Under the pieces are notes generated by a model. That model did not search any database. It was not told where the DNA came from and saw nothing but the letters and a program-made list of their open reading frames with translations. A stretch of 45,881 nt of DNA. Origin: Bacilli bacterium (GTDB lineage Bacteria; Bacillota_I; Bacilli_A; RF39; UBA660). The DNA is taken from contig JAFRAK010000001.1 in assembly GCA_017405445.1 (NCBI GenBank), positions 1 through 45,881 of the forward strand, given 5' to 3'. Below, piece by piece: positions 31,182 through 41,297 of the stretch. How positions within the stretch are numbered: position 1 is the stretch's first letter; each line of letters begins with the position of its first letter. Made by a program: the position numbers and the translations under genes.

Positions 31182-34100
31182 AGTTTGTTATTTTTATGAG
31201 TAGCATAAGTAATTCCAAGTATTGATAAAATGAATAAGATAAATAATATTTTTGCATTTACTGTTTGAGGGTTAGTCATTTCATATGGATTTTCTGGATC
31301 TACTCCTGGATCTGGATAAACGATTTCATATTTTTCCCATGTTGCGGTATAAATAACATCTTTTGTTGCTTTTGGAGCAATTTCTTTATCCCATCCCATA
31401 AAGACATATCCTTCTCTTGTTGGAGTTCCATTAAATTGTGGAGTATCAGAATTGATTGGTAAATCAAAGTATACTACATTCGCAAATGATTCTCCTCCAC
31501 AGCCATCTGCATAAACAATATTTACTGTGTCAGCATCAGCATTTAAATTTGTTTCTGTTTGATTATCAGTAATTATGTTTTGATATTGGAAACTAATTTT
31601 TAATTTCGTTGGGTCTTCTTCATCAGGTTCTACTGCACAGTCTAAGTTCTCAAAGTTATTATTTGTTTCAACATCGATATCTTCTATATTCCTTGTTGTT
31701 TTAAATACTTTTTTACTAGGATCAGTTGTATTAGCATCGTAATCAACAATTGTAATTCCACTATCTACATATTTAACTGCATCTGTTAATTTTTGCCATT
31801 CTTCAGATACTAAGACAATTCCATCTCTTCTTAATGCATAAACTATTAAGTCATCTGTTAATAATCCAGATTTATCTTCTGAGAATTCAATTTGATTCTT
31901 ATTTGAATCTAAGTAAATTACTTCATCTAAGAAATATAAATTAGATTCAGCTTCATCTCTATATTTTTGATATGTTTCATGATAAGTAATACATTCTTCA
32001 TTATCTGAATAACAATATAGATTAGCAGTTGATGGTATTGTCATGGTATCATCACTTTTATCTCTTACTACTATTTTACCATCATATGGTTTATCTATAT
32101 ATATATCATTTGAAGTTGTTAAAGTAATTGATGTTATCGTGTTAACTGGACTATAACTATATCTATTATTTGTAAAGTCTGCTGCCGTTATGGTTGTTTC
32201 TCCATTTGCTGCATCATTTAATAATATTTCGAAATCCGTTTTCTCCGTTTCCAATGCGAATTCAATTGAATTAATGTTTTCTGATGTTACAGTTTGTGTT
32301 GGAGTAGAATTTGCAATAGTAGGACTACCATATATAACAAAAGTATCTAATGCTGTATCAGATGCAAATGCTTGTACTCCAATATTTGTAATCGTATGAT
32401 CTAATGTTACGCTCTCTAATGATACATCATTATAGAATGTTCCTTTTGGAATATTTCCATCTGCTGTTTTAAAGTTTTCTACTTTCACTAGATTTGGCAT
32501 GAATGAGAAGATAAAATTATCTGTTAAAGTAATATTATTGTTAACAATATCCATACCAGAATACTCATTACCTAATGTTTCTAAGCCAGATCTTAGAAAA
32601 GCAAATTTACCAATATTAATATCTAATCCTTGTCTTAATTTAACATTTAATAATGCTGGTGTATCCATAAATGCATACATACCGATATCTGTTAAATTTT
32701 CGTCTGCAGATAAATCTACTTCTACTAGATTATCACATTCTATGAAAGCATACGGAGTAATAGCATGAAGATTTTTGAAAACTATTTTGGTAACATCCAT
32801 ATCACAAAACTCTGGTAAATAACCATAGTTTGGTGAAGCTTGATAAAGTCCTTCACTTGGTAATTCTGTAACATTATCCTCAAAATTCAATATACTGACA
32901 GATGTACCGTGTAATAAATCTAATACTCTATCACCATTTGTTACGGTACTCGTCAATGCACATTTGAAAGTTACTGAATTTCTTGCAAGATTCGCATAGG
33001 TTTTCGTATGGTCTTGGATGTCTCCTGAAAATGCAGCATGACCAATTGATGTTACTGTAGCCGGTACAACAATATTATCATTAAATTTACAATCAGAAAA
33101 AGCATTGGCTCCTATTGTTTTTAAAGAGGTTGGTAAATTGTTTGGCACATTAACATTAGCACTCATAAAAGCACGTTCACCAATCGTTTGTAGTCCGCTT
33201 GGAAGAGTCAAATCATTTGTCACTTTTGTTTTAAAGAATGCATTATATCCAATTGTTGTTAAAGTAGAAGGTAATTTTAATGTTTCAACTTGTGCTTCTT
33301 GTAAGAAATTATTCGGCATAGAAGTTATGGATAGTCCTTCTAGGTCAATTACTTTTGCTTTTACACCAAAGAACATTCCATGATTTCGTGTTGTTGATGG
33401 TATTGTGACTCTAGAAGTAAATTTTATTAAATCATATTCGTTTGAAAAATTACTGGATGTCATGTAATTATAACCAGAATTTGCTGTTGGGAAATAACTT
33501 AGAATTTCTTTTCTATCCTCAGATGCTGAAGCAAAATTGAAAAAATTACAATCTATAATTATTTTTTTCAAATATGGAGTATGATGAAAGGCATTGTTTC
33601 CTGAACTTGTTAGTGTACTCGGCAATGTAACTCCAGTAATATTAGAATACTCGAATGCATAAGCTCCAACGGTTTTTAGATTTGGAAGATCTAAATCAAT
33701 ATTTAATCCTGTACATCCTCTAAATGCACAGTCCCCAATATATGTTATTCCTGTAGATAATGTTATACTAGTTCCACTATTACGCAAAGCATATTCAAAT
33801 GCACATTCCCCTATTCCTAATACAGAATTTGGCATTGTAATATTTACTAAGCTTTTAGTTGTGGTTGGAGGATAATTTCCATATGATGGTTGGTTCCAAA
33901 GGTTAAAGTTCCTTCCCCCAATGAAATGATAGCCATCTCCTATTGTTAATTTTTGAAGGGAATTTAAGTTGTTCAAAAAGCTAGCCTGTAATACATTTTT
34001 ATATGTACTACTATTATTGTTAATCATATTATATTCTGTTGAAGATCCTCCATAAGATCTGGAAGCTCCATAATTAGAAATAATACGGGCAGTATCACCA

Positions 34101-35407
34101 GATGAATATGGAGCAACTAATACTACTTCCTGAATAGTATTTGCTGCTGATTTAGATGAGTCAGTAAAAAGATTAGATGTACCACAAAGAACCCATAGTG
34201 CATTTATTTTATTTGATAATGTATCAAACGCTATAGTTACTCTTGTTATTGGATTGTTATACCAAATAGAAGCTGTATCCATATAGGAAAGACTTTTCGG
34301 TAAATATAAATTTGATATTAGATTATTGGCAAAAGCACCATGTTCAATTTTTTGAACACTTCTCAAATCTAATGATGATATTTTAGAATTATTAAATGCT
34401 TGCGGTCCAATTTCAATTACATTATTTAAATATGGACTACTAATAAATGTGTTTGCAAAAGCTTTATAAGGAATTACTGTAACGGAATTTGGTACATATA
34501 AAGTATTTAATTTCGAATTATTAAATGCTTCATCTCCTATTACTGAAATGCTTGTGGAACTAAAATCACCATTCGTCATATAGGTGTTTTTAAATGCTTC
34601 TGATCCAATGGATGTAATATGATTCCAAGTAATGTTTGCACTTGGTGTATTCATAAATGCACCTGCTTGTATTTCATAAGCATTATTTAAAAAACTAATT
34701 GTTGATAAATTCGAACATCCTTTAAATGCTGAAACTCCAACAGTTCCATTTATACTTAAACTTGAAGTGTTTGAGTTTTCAAATGAACCAGCTAACACAG
34801 CTGTAGTGTTTGGTAAACTGATTACTGGATTTTGAAATGTTACTCCATAGAATGCTCCAGGTCCTACTAGGGTTACTTTATCTAAATTAACCATATTTAA
34901 TTTTAAACTTCTAAATACATCCTTTCCTACTTCGGAAGCGGTTGAATTTAATGTAATTGTTACATAATTTGAAGTACTCATATTATTTCTAAAAGGAGTT
35001 ACTCCATCAACTTTATTTGCATTAGATAAATCAAGAGAAGTCACAACGTTTGAAAATGTTGATGGGGTTCCTAAATTGTGATCTGCAAAATTCTCAAATA
35101 CATATGTTGCATTACTAGAAATAGATGCATCTTCTGCTTGAAAGAAAGATAATGTAGGTATCGTATATGAATTAGATGATGATGTCGTATCAAAAAAGGA
35201 TACATGTAAGGTTGTAGTAGTAGAATCATATCCATATTGCCATCTATTACCATTACTATCTGTTACTAAATGATATACTACTTCCGCATTTACTGGAACA
35301 TAGTAAAAGAATGCCATAACTGTTGCAATTACCATTAGTATTGGTGTAAATAGCATTAAATATTTTTTCCTTCTTAGAAATTTTTTCATTTTTTTCATAT
35401 AAATCAC
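31157..35407 (-). CDS. BspA-like leucine-rich-repeat surface protein with NPQT-type anchor
   Basis: 1416 residues. The signal segment is at about 15-40 (LMLFTPILMVIATVMAFFYY, then VPVNAEV). A long LRR_5/BspA-type array from about residue 150 to 1010 repeats units such as I-G-x-x-A-F-x-x-x (IGSEAFKNTYM, IGDEAFNNSKL, IGPQAFNNSKI, IGYNAFFKTKV). A less regular region of about 200 residues follows. Near 1315-1370 lies a Listeria/Bacteroides-type repeat (REGYVFMGWDKE...YTATWEK). The end is NPYEMTNPQTV, a hydrophobic helix and the basic tail KNNKLKKVLIKK, an anchor of sortase type with NPQT instead of LPXTG. It is probably displayed on the wall for adhesion. Confidence 0.9.
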   Translation of the reverse strand: MIYMKKMKKFLRRKKYLMLFTPILMVIATVMAFFYYVPVNAEVVYHLVTDSNGNRWQYGYDSTTTTLHVSFFDTTSSSNSYTIPTLSFFQAEDASISSNATYVFENFADHNLGTPSTFSNVVTSLDLSNANKVDGVTPFRNNMSTSNYVTITLNSTASEVGKDVFRSLKLNMVNLDKVTLVGPGAFYGVTFQNPVISLPNTTAVLAGSFENSNTSSLSINGTVGVSAFKGCSNLSTISFLNNAYEIQAGAFMNTPSANITWNHITSIGSEAFKNTYMTNGDFSSTSISVIGDEAFNNSKLNTLYVPNSVTVIPYKAFANTFISSPYLNNVIEIGPQAFNNSKISSLDLRSVQKIEHGAFANNLISNLYLPKSLSYMDTASIWYNNPITRVTIAFDTLSNKINALWVLCGTSNLFTDSSKSAANTIQEVVLVAPYSSGDTARIISNYGASRSYGGSSTEYNMINNNSSTYKNVLQASFLNNLNSLQKLTIGDGYHFIGGRNFNLWNQPSYGNYPPTTTKSLVNITMPNSVLGIGECAFEYALRNSGTSITLSTGITYIGDCAFRGCTGLNIDLDLPNLKTVGAYAFEYSNITGVTLPSTLTSSGNNAFHHTPYLKKIIIDCNFFNFASASEDRKEILSYFPTANSGYNYMTSSNFSNEYDLIKFTSRVTIPSTTRNHGMFFGVKAKVIDLEGLSITSMPNNFLQEAQVETLKLPSTLTTIGYNAFFKTKVTNDLTLPSGLQTIGERAFMSANVNVPNNLPTSLKTIGANAFSDCKFNDNIVVPATVTSIGHAAFSGDIQDHTKTYANLARNSVTFKCALTSTVTNGDRVLDLLHGTSVSILNFEDNVTELPSEGLYQASPNYGYLPEFCDMDVTKIVFKNLHAITPYAFIECDNLVEVDLSADENLTDIGMYAFMDTPALLNVKLRQGLDINIGKFAFLRSGLETLGNEYSGMDIVNNNITLTDNFIFSFMPNLVKVENFKTADGNIPKGTFYNDVSLESVTLDHTITNIGVQAFASDTALDTFVIYGSPTIANSTPTQTVTSENINSIEFALETEKTDFEILLNDAANGETTITAADFTNNRYSYSPVNTITSITLTTSNDIYIDKPYDGKIVVRDKSDDTMTIPSTANLYCYSDNEECITYHETYQKYRDEAESNLYFLDEVIYLDSNKNQIEFSEDKSGLLTDDLIVYALRRDGIVLVSEEWQKLTDAVKYVDSGITIVDYDANTTDPSKKVFKTTRNIEDIDVETNNNFENLDCAVEPDEEDPTKLKISFQYQNIITDNQTETNLNADADTVNIVYADGCGGESFANVVYFDLPINSDTPQFNGTPTREGYVFMGWDKEIAPKATKDVIYTATWEKYEIVYPDPGVDPENPYEMTNPQTVNAKILFILFILSILGITYATHKNNKLKKVLIKK

Positions 35408-35431
35408 TACTCCTATTATTTAATTATATTA

Positions 35432-35461
35432 TATCCTACAATACTATTATTTTGTAGGATA
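35432..35461 (-). promoter_or_regulatory. Inverted repeat at the BspA-like gene promoter
   Basis: A perfect 10-bp inverted repeat (TATCCTACAA 35432-35441 with TTGTAGGATA 35452-35461, 10-nt gap). It overlaps TATAAT sequences (35423-35433) about 20-30 nt before the gene, so it may be an operator. It could also be the terminator of the 35499 gene, although no T-run follows. Confidence 0.45.
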
Positions 35462-35498
35462 AATTTTGTTGTTTACTATAAATTGACAAAAAAACAAG

Positions 35499-35981
35499 TT
35501 ATTTCATTTGTTCTTTTAATATTCTTTCTAATTCTTTTGTTACAATTCCATAGTTTTTTGGATAGCTCATATAACCTGATGCAGATATTGATTTTCCATC
35601 TTCATATGTAACATAAAAATGGAAAGAATTGCCGTCTAATACTCTTGAATCCGTTTTGTTAAAGCCATCCCATTCTGATACTTGATATTTATTTAAAAGA
35701 TCTTCTATCTGTTTTAAAGTTTCTTCTGATAATTCATATTCTTCTTGTTCTTCATTACTTTTTCCTTGTGGTTTAATTTTTAAGATACAAGATTTTTCAC
35801 ATTCTATATTATATCTGACATCTGCATTTATATAGTATCCTGTTGTATAAAAGTATTCTAGACTTTTTATATTTTCTATTTTCATCTTTATTCCTTTTTC
35901 TAACCTATTATATATCAATAATACTGAAAGAATGATTCCTAATAATATAAATACTATAATAATACTATTCTGTTTCTTCAT
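35499..35981 (-). CDS. Membrane-anchored hypothetical protein
   Basis: 160 residues. An N-terminal helix (IIIVFILLGIILSVLLIY) anchors an extracytoplasmic domain with mixed beta content (YYINADVRYNIECEKSCILKI, DGNSFHFYVTYEDGKSISASG). Two cysteines (ECEKSC) may form a disulphide. No family recognised. It overlaps the zinc-ribbon gene upstream by 17 bp and is the second gene of a two-gene unit. Confidence 0.7.
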   Translation of the reverse strand: MKKQNSIIIVFILLGIILSVLLIYNRLEKGIKMKIENIKSLEYFYTTGYYINADVRYNIECEKSCILKIKPQGKSNEEQEEYELSEETLKQIEDLLNKYQVSEWDGFNKTDSRVLDGNSFHFYVTYEDGKSISASGYMSYPKNYGIVTKELERILKEQMK

Positions 35982-36726
35982 AAACTGGATTTGTCATTTC
36001 TATTACAACACTATTATCAATTACAAATTTTAATTTTTCTTTATTCTTTGGTATTTGATATCCTAAATAACCTGACACTTTATCTCCTGCAAGTAAATTG
36101 GTACTTGGTAATTTGTTGTAATCTTTCTTTCCTTGGATTACGTTACAGAAATTTTCATCTGCTTTTAATCCAGAGGAGTATACTACTTCATCTTCTGCTT
36201 TTACATCTACATTATAAACAATACTACTAGTTGAAATAGATTCTTCTGATGTGTTTTCAATTAGAAAATGAAATGCTACTTTTTGATATCCTTCTTTTGT
36301 ATTACAGTTTTTAAAGAAATCATCATAATATTCATATGTTTCATAACTATCTAGTGTAATTGCATATTTTTCTGTATTTACTTTTTCATTTAATGCTCCT
36401 TCTACTGCCTTTTTAGTACGTGGTTTTTTTACTTGTGAAAAGGCCATTATACCAAATCCTACAAATACCGCAATAATGATAATTGTTGCAATTACAAAGT
36501 GAATTCCAAATCCTGTTGCAGCTACTTTCATTGCTTTTTTTGTTTTATCTGATAATTCTTTTTGTTTTGCTTCTAATTCTTCTTGTTTTTTCTTCTCTTC
36601 TAGTTCTAGTTCTTTATGATATTTTTTAATAACATTACTACAATTAGCTCCACATTTTGGACAAGTAGTATCATTCTCCGTAATAATTGTTTTACAATAC
36701 TCACATTCTAATATTTTCTTACTCAT
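35965..36726 (-). CDS. Zinc-ribbon membrane protein with extracellular Ig-like (DUF5067-type) domain
   Basis: 253 residues. An N-terminal zinc ribbon (CEYCKTIITENDTTCPKCG, C-x2-C...C-x2-C) precedes a cytoplasmic coiled coil (about 30-65) and one transmembrane helix (about 72-95, GIHFVIATIIIIAVFVGFGI). The external domain (about 115-250) has YEYYDDFF, VAFHFLIENTSEESI and AGDKVSGYLGYQIPKN, typical of DUF5067/DUF4352 immunoglobulin-like lipoproteins that respond to or bind the envelope. Role unknown. First gene of the unit with 35499. Confidence 0.8.
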   Translation of the reverse strand: MSKKILECEYCKTIITENDTTCPKCGANCSNVIKKYHKELELEEKKKQEELEAKQKELSDKTKKAMKVAATGFGIHFVIATIIIIAVFVGFGIMAFSQVKKPRTKKAVEGALNEKVNTEKYAITLDSYETYEYYDDFFKNCNTKEGYQKVAFHFLIENTSEESISTSSIVYNVDVKAEDEVVYSSGLKADENFCNVIQGKKDYNKLPSTNLLAGDKVSGYLGYQIPKNKEKLKFVIDNSVVIEMTNPVYEETE

Positions 36727-36767
36727 TTATTTCACCTCTACACTATATTTATTATATCATTTTTTTC

Positions 36768-38708
36768 TTATTCTGAAAATAAGAATCTATAAAAGTCTTT
36801 TTCTATAATTAATCTCGCAATATTTAATCTAGTATTCACATATTGATTTACAGTACTTACATAATCTTCATCTGTCTCTTTTGTTGGCACAAAGGTTGAA
36901 GTCCCTGCATAATATTTACCATAATCTGTAACCCAACTATAGTCTGACATAATCGCTATACCAGATGAATCAGATAAAATGTCTTTTCCAGTAAATAATC
37001 TTGAATCATATTTTATTCCAAATAAATTATATAATGTTGGGACAACATCTGTAGACATACAAGTTTTATTAATTTCTTTATTATCTGATTTAGGATTCCA
37101 CATGATTAAAGCATTATGATTTACTCCAATTTCATCTCTATAAAAGGAAGAAAGACTATTTATAGAATCAATATCTAATTCATAAGGGTAATGATCTGCC
37201 ATTAATACAATTACTGTATTATCTAATTTGTTTCTGTTTTTTAATTCGGTTATTAATTTTTCTAATGCTCGATCTAATTCTATTTGAGTTGCGACATAAG
37301 CTTTTGCACTTTCTGGTAAATCTAGATTTTCAACATAATCCATATTTTTATATGCTATATAATTATTATCAAAGTCATATGCAAAATGTCCAGATACAGT
37401 CATATAGTATGCAAAGAAAGGATTATCATTGTCTATATAATCACCTAATGTTTCGCTTATCATTTCTTCATCTGATTCAGGCCATATATCACAATTAATT
37501 CTATTTTCTAATCCATTAAAACAACCTAAATAATTATGGAATCCTTGACTAGTTAGATAAACATCTCTATCTTGAAATTCAAACCAATTATTATGATATG
37601 CATAAGTACTATATCCTAATTTTTCATATGTTGTTGCTAAGGCAAAGGGATAATAGTTATTTCCTTCTCTCCATTTTGTTAGATTTGAATAATCTGGATA
37701 TAGTCCTGTTAATGACTGAAATTCTCCTCCAATTGTTGATAAAATATTGGGAGTATAAAAGTTTTTAAATTGAAATCCTGAATGGGTTAATTGATAAAGA
37801 GTCGGCGTTAATTCTTCTGAAATACCAATCTCACTAAAACTTTCTGCAGTAATATAAATCACATTATATCCTTGCCATATCCCAGTATATTCATTTTGAG
37901 AAGTTGGATTATCATTTAATATATAATCATTTATCATACTAATTTCAGAATCTCCAATATCTCTAATATTTAAATCTAAAATGTTCTTTTCATATATTTT
38001 TTCTTTTTGTGTATCTAAATCTAATGATACACTTTTTAATACTTTTGGATGAAATCCAAAGATACATCTTTTAATATCTAGATAATAAGAATTTAAAACT
38101 CCTATTTTATGTATGTTTAAGGATATATTATTAATATTGTAGTATAAATCATATAAACCATGAGATTCTTTTTTCGTATTGTTTATTTGAAAAAGCATTA
38201 TTGGAACACAGATACTTATCAATCCCAAATAAATAATATTATATTTCCAATTATTCTTTTTTATTATTCTGTTTCTATGAAGAATACAATATAGAATTAA
38301 AGGTATAAAAAATAGAAAGATAATACTTATATTATTCATTATTAGTATTATAGTATCTTTTTTAAATGAATTTAATTGATCACTTAATCCTAAATTATGA
38401 AAGGTAAAAAACACTTTAAATATTTTATAAAACACAAATTGTGTTGAAAATAAAATGGCAAGAATAATAAATACTAAAATAGTGGTAACAAAACTTGTCT
38501 TTTTCCCAATCGTGTTAGTCATTAAACATAAGATGGAAGATAATATGGTATCTGATAAAATGACTTGAATTATCATATTAATAGATATTGATTGTTGAAG
38601 TAACAATTGAAAACTGATTTCTAAACTTAATATTACAAAAAAGAATATTATAAATTGTGCATAACTTGGCCATTCTTTTTTTACTTGTTCTTTCTTTTCT
38701 TTTTCCAT
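36768..38708 (-). CDS. LTA-synthase-like sulfatase-family protein
   Basis: 646 residues. Five transmembrane helices in the first ~180 residues are followed by an extracellular sulfatase/alkaline-phosphatase-type domain. The active site is readable: E289 in ITAESFSE (metal ligand), T325 in ILSTIGGEFQSL (nucleophile threonine, as in LtaS), then VIVLMADHYPYEL (D-H metal pair, about residue 505) and FFAYYMTVSGHFAY (H). It should transfer glycerol-phosphate from phosphatidylglycerol to build teichoic acid or a related glycerophosphate modification. It is a single gene and its start ATG is followed by a Lys/Glu-rich cytoplasmic end. Confidence 0.92.
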   Translation of the reverse strand: MEKEKKEQVKKEWPSYAQFIIFFFVILSLEISFQLLLQQSISINMIIQVILSDTILSSILCLMTNTIGKKTSFVTTILVFIILAILFSTQFVFYKIFKVFFTFHNLGLSDQLNSFKKDTIILIMNNISIIFLFFIPLILYCILHRNRIIKKNNWKYNIIYLGLISICVPIMLFQINNTKKESHGLYDLYYNINNISLNIHKIGVLNSYYLDIKRCIFGFHPKVLKSVSLDLDTQKEKIYEKNILDLNIRDIGDSEISMINDYILNDNPTSQNEYTGIWQGYNVIYITAESFSEIGISEELTPTLYQLTHSGFQFKNFYTPNILSTIGGEFQSLTGLYPDYSNLTKWREGNNYYPFALATTYEKLGYSTYAYHNNWFEFQDRDVYLTSQGFHNYLGCFNGLENRINCDIWPESDEEMISETLGDYIDNDNPFFAYYMTVSGHFAYDFDNNYIAYKNMDYVENLDLPESAKAYVATQIELDRALEKLITELKNRNKLDNTVIVLMADHYPYELDIDSINSLSSFYRDEIGVNHNALIMWNPKSDNKEINKTCMSTDVVPTLYNLFGIKYDSRLFTGKDILSDSSGIAIMSDYSWVTDYGKYYAGTSTFVPTKETDEDYVSTVNQYVNTRLNIARLIIEKDFYRFLFSE

Positions 38709-38764
38709 AATGGTACCTTCTTACTACATATTATTCTAATTAGATTATATCCTAAAAAAAGAAA

Positions 38765-38790
38765 AAAAAGAATAATTTCTTATTCTTTTT
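38765..38790 (-). terminator. Terminator of the TPM-domain operon
   Basis: The stem AAAAAGAATAA/TTATTCTTTTT (38765-38775 with 38780-38790) has a 4-nt loop, and T-rich sequence follows in minus direction. Overlaps the stop codon. Confidence 0.8.
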
Positions 38791-39640
38791 AAAATCCATG
38801 GCCACCGCCACCACCGGAAGAGCCGCCGCCTCCGCCGCCTCCTCCGCCTCCGCCAGAGGAACCGCCAGAAAATCCGGATCCTGAGTCAGATGGTGGAGAA
38901 TATACTTTGTGGGTTCCTACTTTAACCACTTGAATATCTCCTGTTGAAAATTCTATATTACTATTTTTTAATAATGTATAATTTGATGCAGGCGCAATTT
39001 TTGTCTTAGACATTATAATAATAAAACCAACAAAGAATGATACGATAAGCGCAATAATATAATTACTAATATGTCTCATTGGTTCTACAATTTTACCACC
39101 AGATAAAATTGTATTTATTTGCTTAAAGGTATTTGATGCGCATCCATAATAATCTGCCCTCTTTGCATCTCGATATACATTATCTGTAATAATATTGGCT
39201 TTTGATTTTGTTATATATCTATAGTTTTGTCCATCAGAGAATAGATAGATTTGACGATTACTCATATCAATTACAAAAATTGTTCCACTACTGGTTCCAA
39301 ATAAATTATGATATCTTTGTTCAGAGTAATAAGATGTGGAAGAATAATTATCAATTACTGTTTGAAATGCAATATGGCCATATTCTGTTAATGGAATCAT
39401 TTCTTCTAATAATTGTTGTTCTTGTTCTGCAGTAAGTAAATCTGCTTCATCGAAAATTCGAGCAGTATAACCTGTCTCTTCATTTTGATAAGTTTTTTCC
39501 TCATATGATTTTTCTTCTTCGATTTGAACATATTCATCTGGTATTTCTTCATAGTAAACATCTTCTTCTGCATAAACTGGTTGAATGATTGTAAAGAAAG
39601 CAATGAAAATGATCAATAATCTTTTACAATATTTTATCAT
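38789..39640 (-). CDS. TPM-domain protein with Gly-rich tail
   Basis: 283 residues. A Sec signal (about 1-25, cleavage after VYA) is followed by an acidic linker and a TPM domain (about 58-160). The domain reads YTARIFDEADLLTAEQEQQLLEEM, GTIFVIDMSNRQIYLFSDGQNYRYITKSKA, a fold found in YgcG and photosystem-repair proteins with weak phosphatase activity. A transmembrane helix (about 192-212) and a tail ending in about 25 glycines and serines follow. The DNA of that tail is a GC-rich island in this AT-rich region. Last gene of a four-gene operon with 4-nt overlaps. Confidence 0.87.
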   Translation of the reverse strand: MIKYCKRLLIIFIAFFTIIQPVYAEEDVYYEEIPDEYVQIEEEKSYEEKTYQNEETGYTARIFDEADLLTAEQEQQLLEEMIPLTEYGHIAFQTVIDNYSSTSYYSEQRYHNLFGTSSGTIFVIDMSNRQIYLFSDGQNYRYITKSKANIITDNVYRDAKRADYYGCASNTFKQINTILSGGKIVEPMRHISNYIIALIVSFFVGFIIIMSKTKIAPASNYTLLKNSNIEFSTGDIQVVKVGTHKVYSPPSDSGSGFSGGSSGGGGGGGGGGGSSGGGGGHGF

Positions 39641-41028
39641 TTTTCATCACCTCCTCTTTTTTCTAATTGAGGTAATTTATTAGATACTAAAATGTTATGT
39701 TCTTTTACAAGATCTTTAAAGGATAATACAACAAAAGCTAAACCAATTAAAGCAGCCCCATATAGAATCTCATCATCGATAATTCCTGCAAATAACACAA
39801 ATAATGGTATTATCATGGATATAATTGGTTTCCAAATATAAGGACCTGAATTTATCTTTTCTTTTTTTCTTTTATTAATCTTATTGGCAACAGTATATCC
39901 AATATCACTGGCATGAGTTGCTCTATCACTAATTTTATTTATTTGAATTATATTAAAAATTAAACTGATAATTGCAAAAAGAATAGTTAGTATACATACT
40001 CCATTTGGAGTTAATACAAACATATAATCAATTCCTAAGAATACTGCAATGGATAGAATTAGAGAAAAAATAATATACTTTTTAAAATCAATTGGTATAT
40101 CTGCAGCCACTTCTCCTGTTTGTCCATTAACTACAGCATAGCTAACATTTTTATTTGCTTTATCTCTGATTGCTAAAAAGTAAACTGGAAACATTCCTAT
40201 TTTTCTTTCTGTTACATCTAATCCTACTACAGGACTATGGCATCCATATTTGGAATACTCTCTTACTTTTCTTAATTTTTTATTAGCATCTCCTCTTGAA
40301 ACTTCTCTTGCCTCAGAATCATATGCAGCTTCAGGAACATCTCTTGTATCTGCATAAAAACCTACTAAATAGTTCGGATTAAAATCTAATTTTTCTTTTG
40401 TATTGTATGGGATAGCATAACTAAACTTATCATAGTATTTTGATATTAAATCATAAGATACTCCTTCGTATTTTGCATCCACATACACTTTAATTGCATA
40501 GTCATCATAATAATCATAGTTTCCAGAAGAATGAGTAAATTTACTTCCATTATTACTTGTATTACCATGATATTCTAATGTATAAATACAATATGGAATA
40601 AATATTCCTCTGAATTTTTCTACTACAGTATCTTTTTTCATATAGGCTGGTACAAATAAAGAACGAGATATTTTTTTCTTGTAGTTTTCAATACACTTTT
40701 CTTTGTCAACTTGAAAAGGAATGATAAAATCAGGGTTGTTTTGTTTCATCATTTTAGACTCTATCATAGCTTGAGATCCACAGTAGCTGCAGAAAGTAAT
40801 TGCTGTTTCATCAAATGTCATTAATACTGCTCCACATTGGGAACATGTATAACTCTTTCCTTCAAAAAATTGTCCATTTTTTTCTTCTACTGTTTTCTTC
40901 TCTCCAGACATTTTTACTTTTGCTTTTAATTCACTAGGCTTAAATGTAGAACCACAATAACTACATTTAATTTCTTTGTCTTTAACATTAAAATCTAATT
41001 CTCCAGTACAATTAGGACATTTAATCAT
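39637..41028 (-). CDS. Double zinc-ribbon membrane protein
   Basis: 463 residues. Two zinc ribbons lie at the N-terminus: CPNCTG...CSYCGS (about 4-27) and CSQCGA...CSYCGS (about 57-83). A long domain (about 90-310) shares IIPFQVDKEKC, FRGIFIPYCIYTLEYHG and PVVGLDVTERKIGMFPVYFLAIRDK. Four transmembrane segments follow (about 318-375 and 405-450). Proteins of this layout occur across Bacillota, often beside TPM-domain genes, with unknown role. ATGA overlaps join it to both neighbours. Confidence 0.85.
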   Translation of the reverse strand: MIKCPNCTGELDFNVKDKEIKCSYCGSTFKPSELKAKVKMSGEKKTVEEKNGQFFEGKSYTCSQCGAVLMTFDETAITFCSYCGSQAMIESKMMKQNNPDFIIPFQVDKEKCIENYKKKISRSLFVPAYMKKDTVVEKFRGIFIPYCIYTLEYHGNTSNNGSKFTHSSGNYDYYDDYAIKVYVDAKYEGVSYDLISKYYDKFSYAIPYNTKEKLDFNPNYLVGFYADTRDVPEAAYDSEAREVSRGDANKKLRKVREYSKYGCHSPVVGLDVTERKIGMFPVYFLAIRDKANKNVSYAVVNGQTGEVAADIPIDFKKYIIFSLILSIAVFLGIDYMFVLTPNGVCILTILFAIISLIFNIIQINKISDRATHASDIGYTVANKINKRKKEKINSGPYIWKPIISMIIPLFVLFAGIIDDEILYGAALIGLAFVVLSFKDLVKEHNILVSNKLPQLEKRGGDEK

Positions 41029-41297
41029 CTAACCACATCACTTTCTTGATCAATTATTTCTTTCATCGCAATTGTATATTGCATTATAAACGGAATGGTT
41101 GTATTTTCTAACTTTGAGATATTTTCTAATAATTGGTTTTTAATATCTTCATTCAGATTATCTTTCCATAGTAATTCTAAGCTTTTGGTTGTGTTTTTTA
41201 AATTTTCTAATTCTCCTGTTAGTTCATTTATTTTATTACTTATAAGTTCTAAGCTTTCTGCTATTGGTTGTTCATTTATTTGGAATTGATGATTCAT
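41025..41297 (-). CDS. Small helical-hairpin protein (WXG-like), member 1
   Basis: 90 residues, wholly helical by composition: helix IAESLELISNKINELTGEL, turn near residue 50 with the single Trp (ELLWKDNLNEDIKNQLL), and a second helix to the end. Length, a central Trp and lack of a signal fit the WXG100 shape, though the W-x-G itself is not present. ATGA overlaps join it to both neighbours, so expression is coupled to the double zinc-ribbon protein. Confidence 0.65.
   Translation of the reverse strand: MNHQFQINEQPIAESLELISNKINELTGELENLKNTTKSLELLWKDNLNEDIKNQLLENISKLENTTIPFIMQYTIAMKEIIDQESDVVR

Noticed and set aside
38789-38890. GC-rich island at the end of the TPM-domain gene, possible foreign DNA.
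   Set aside because: It is explained by a run of glycine codons (GGN) in the tail of the protein.
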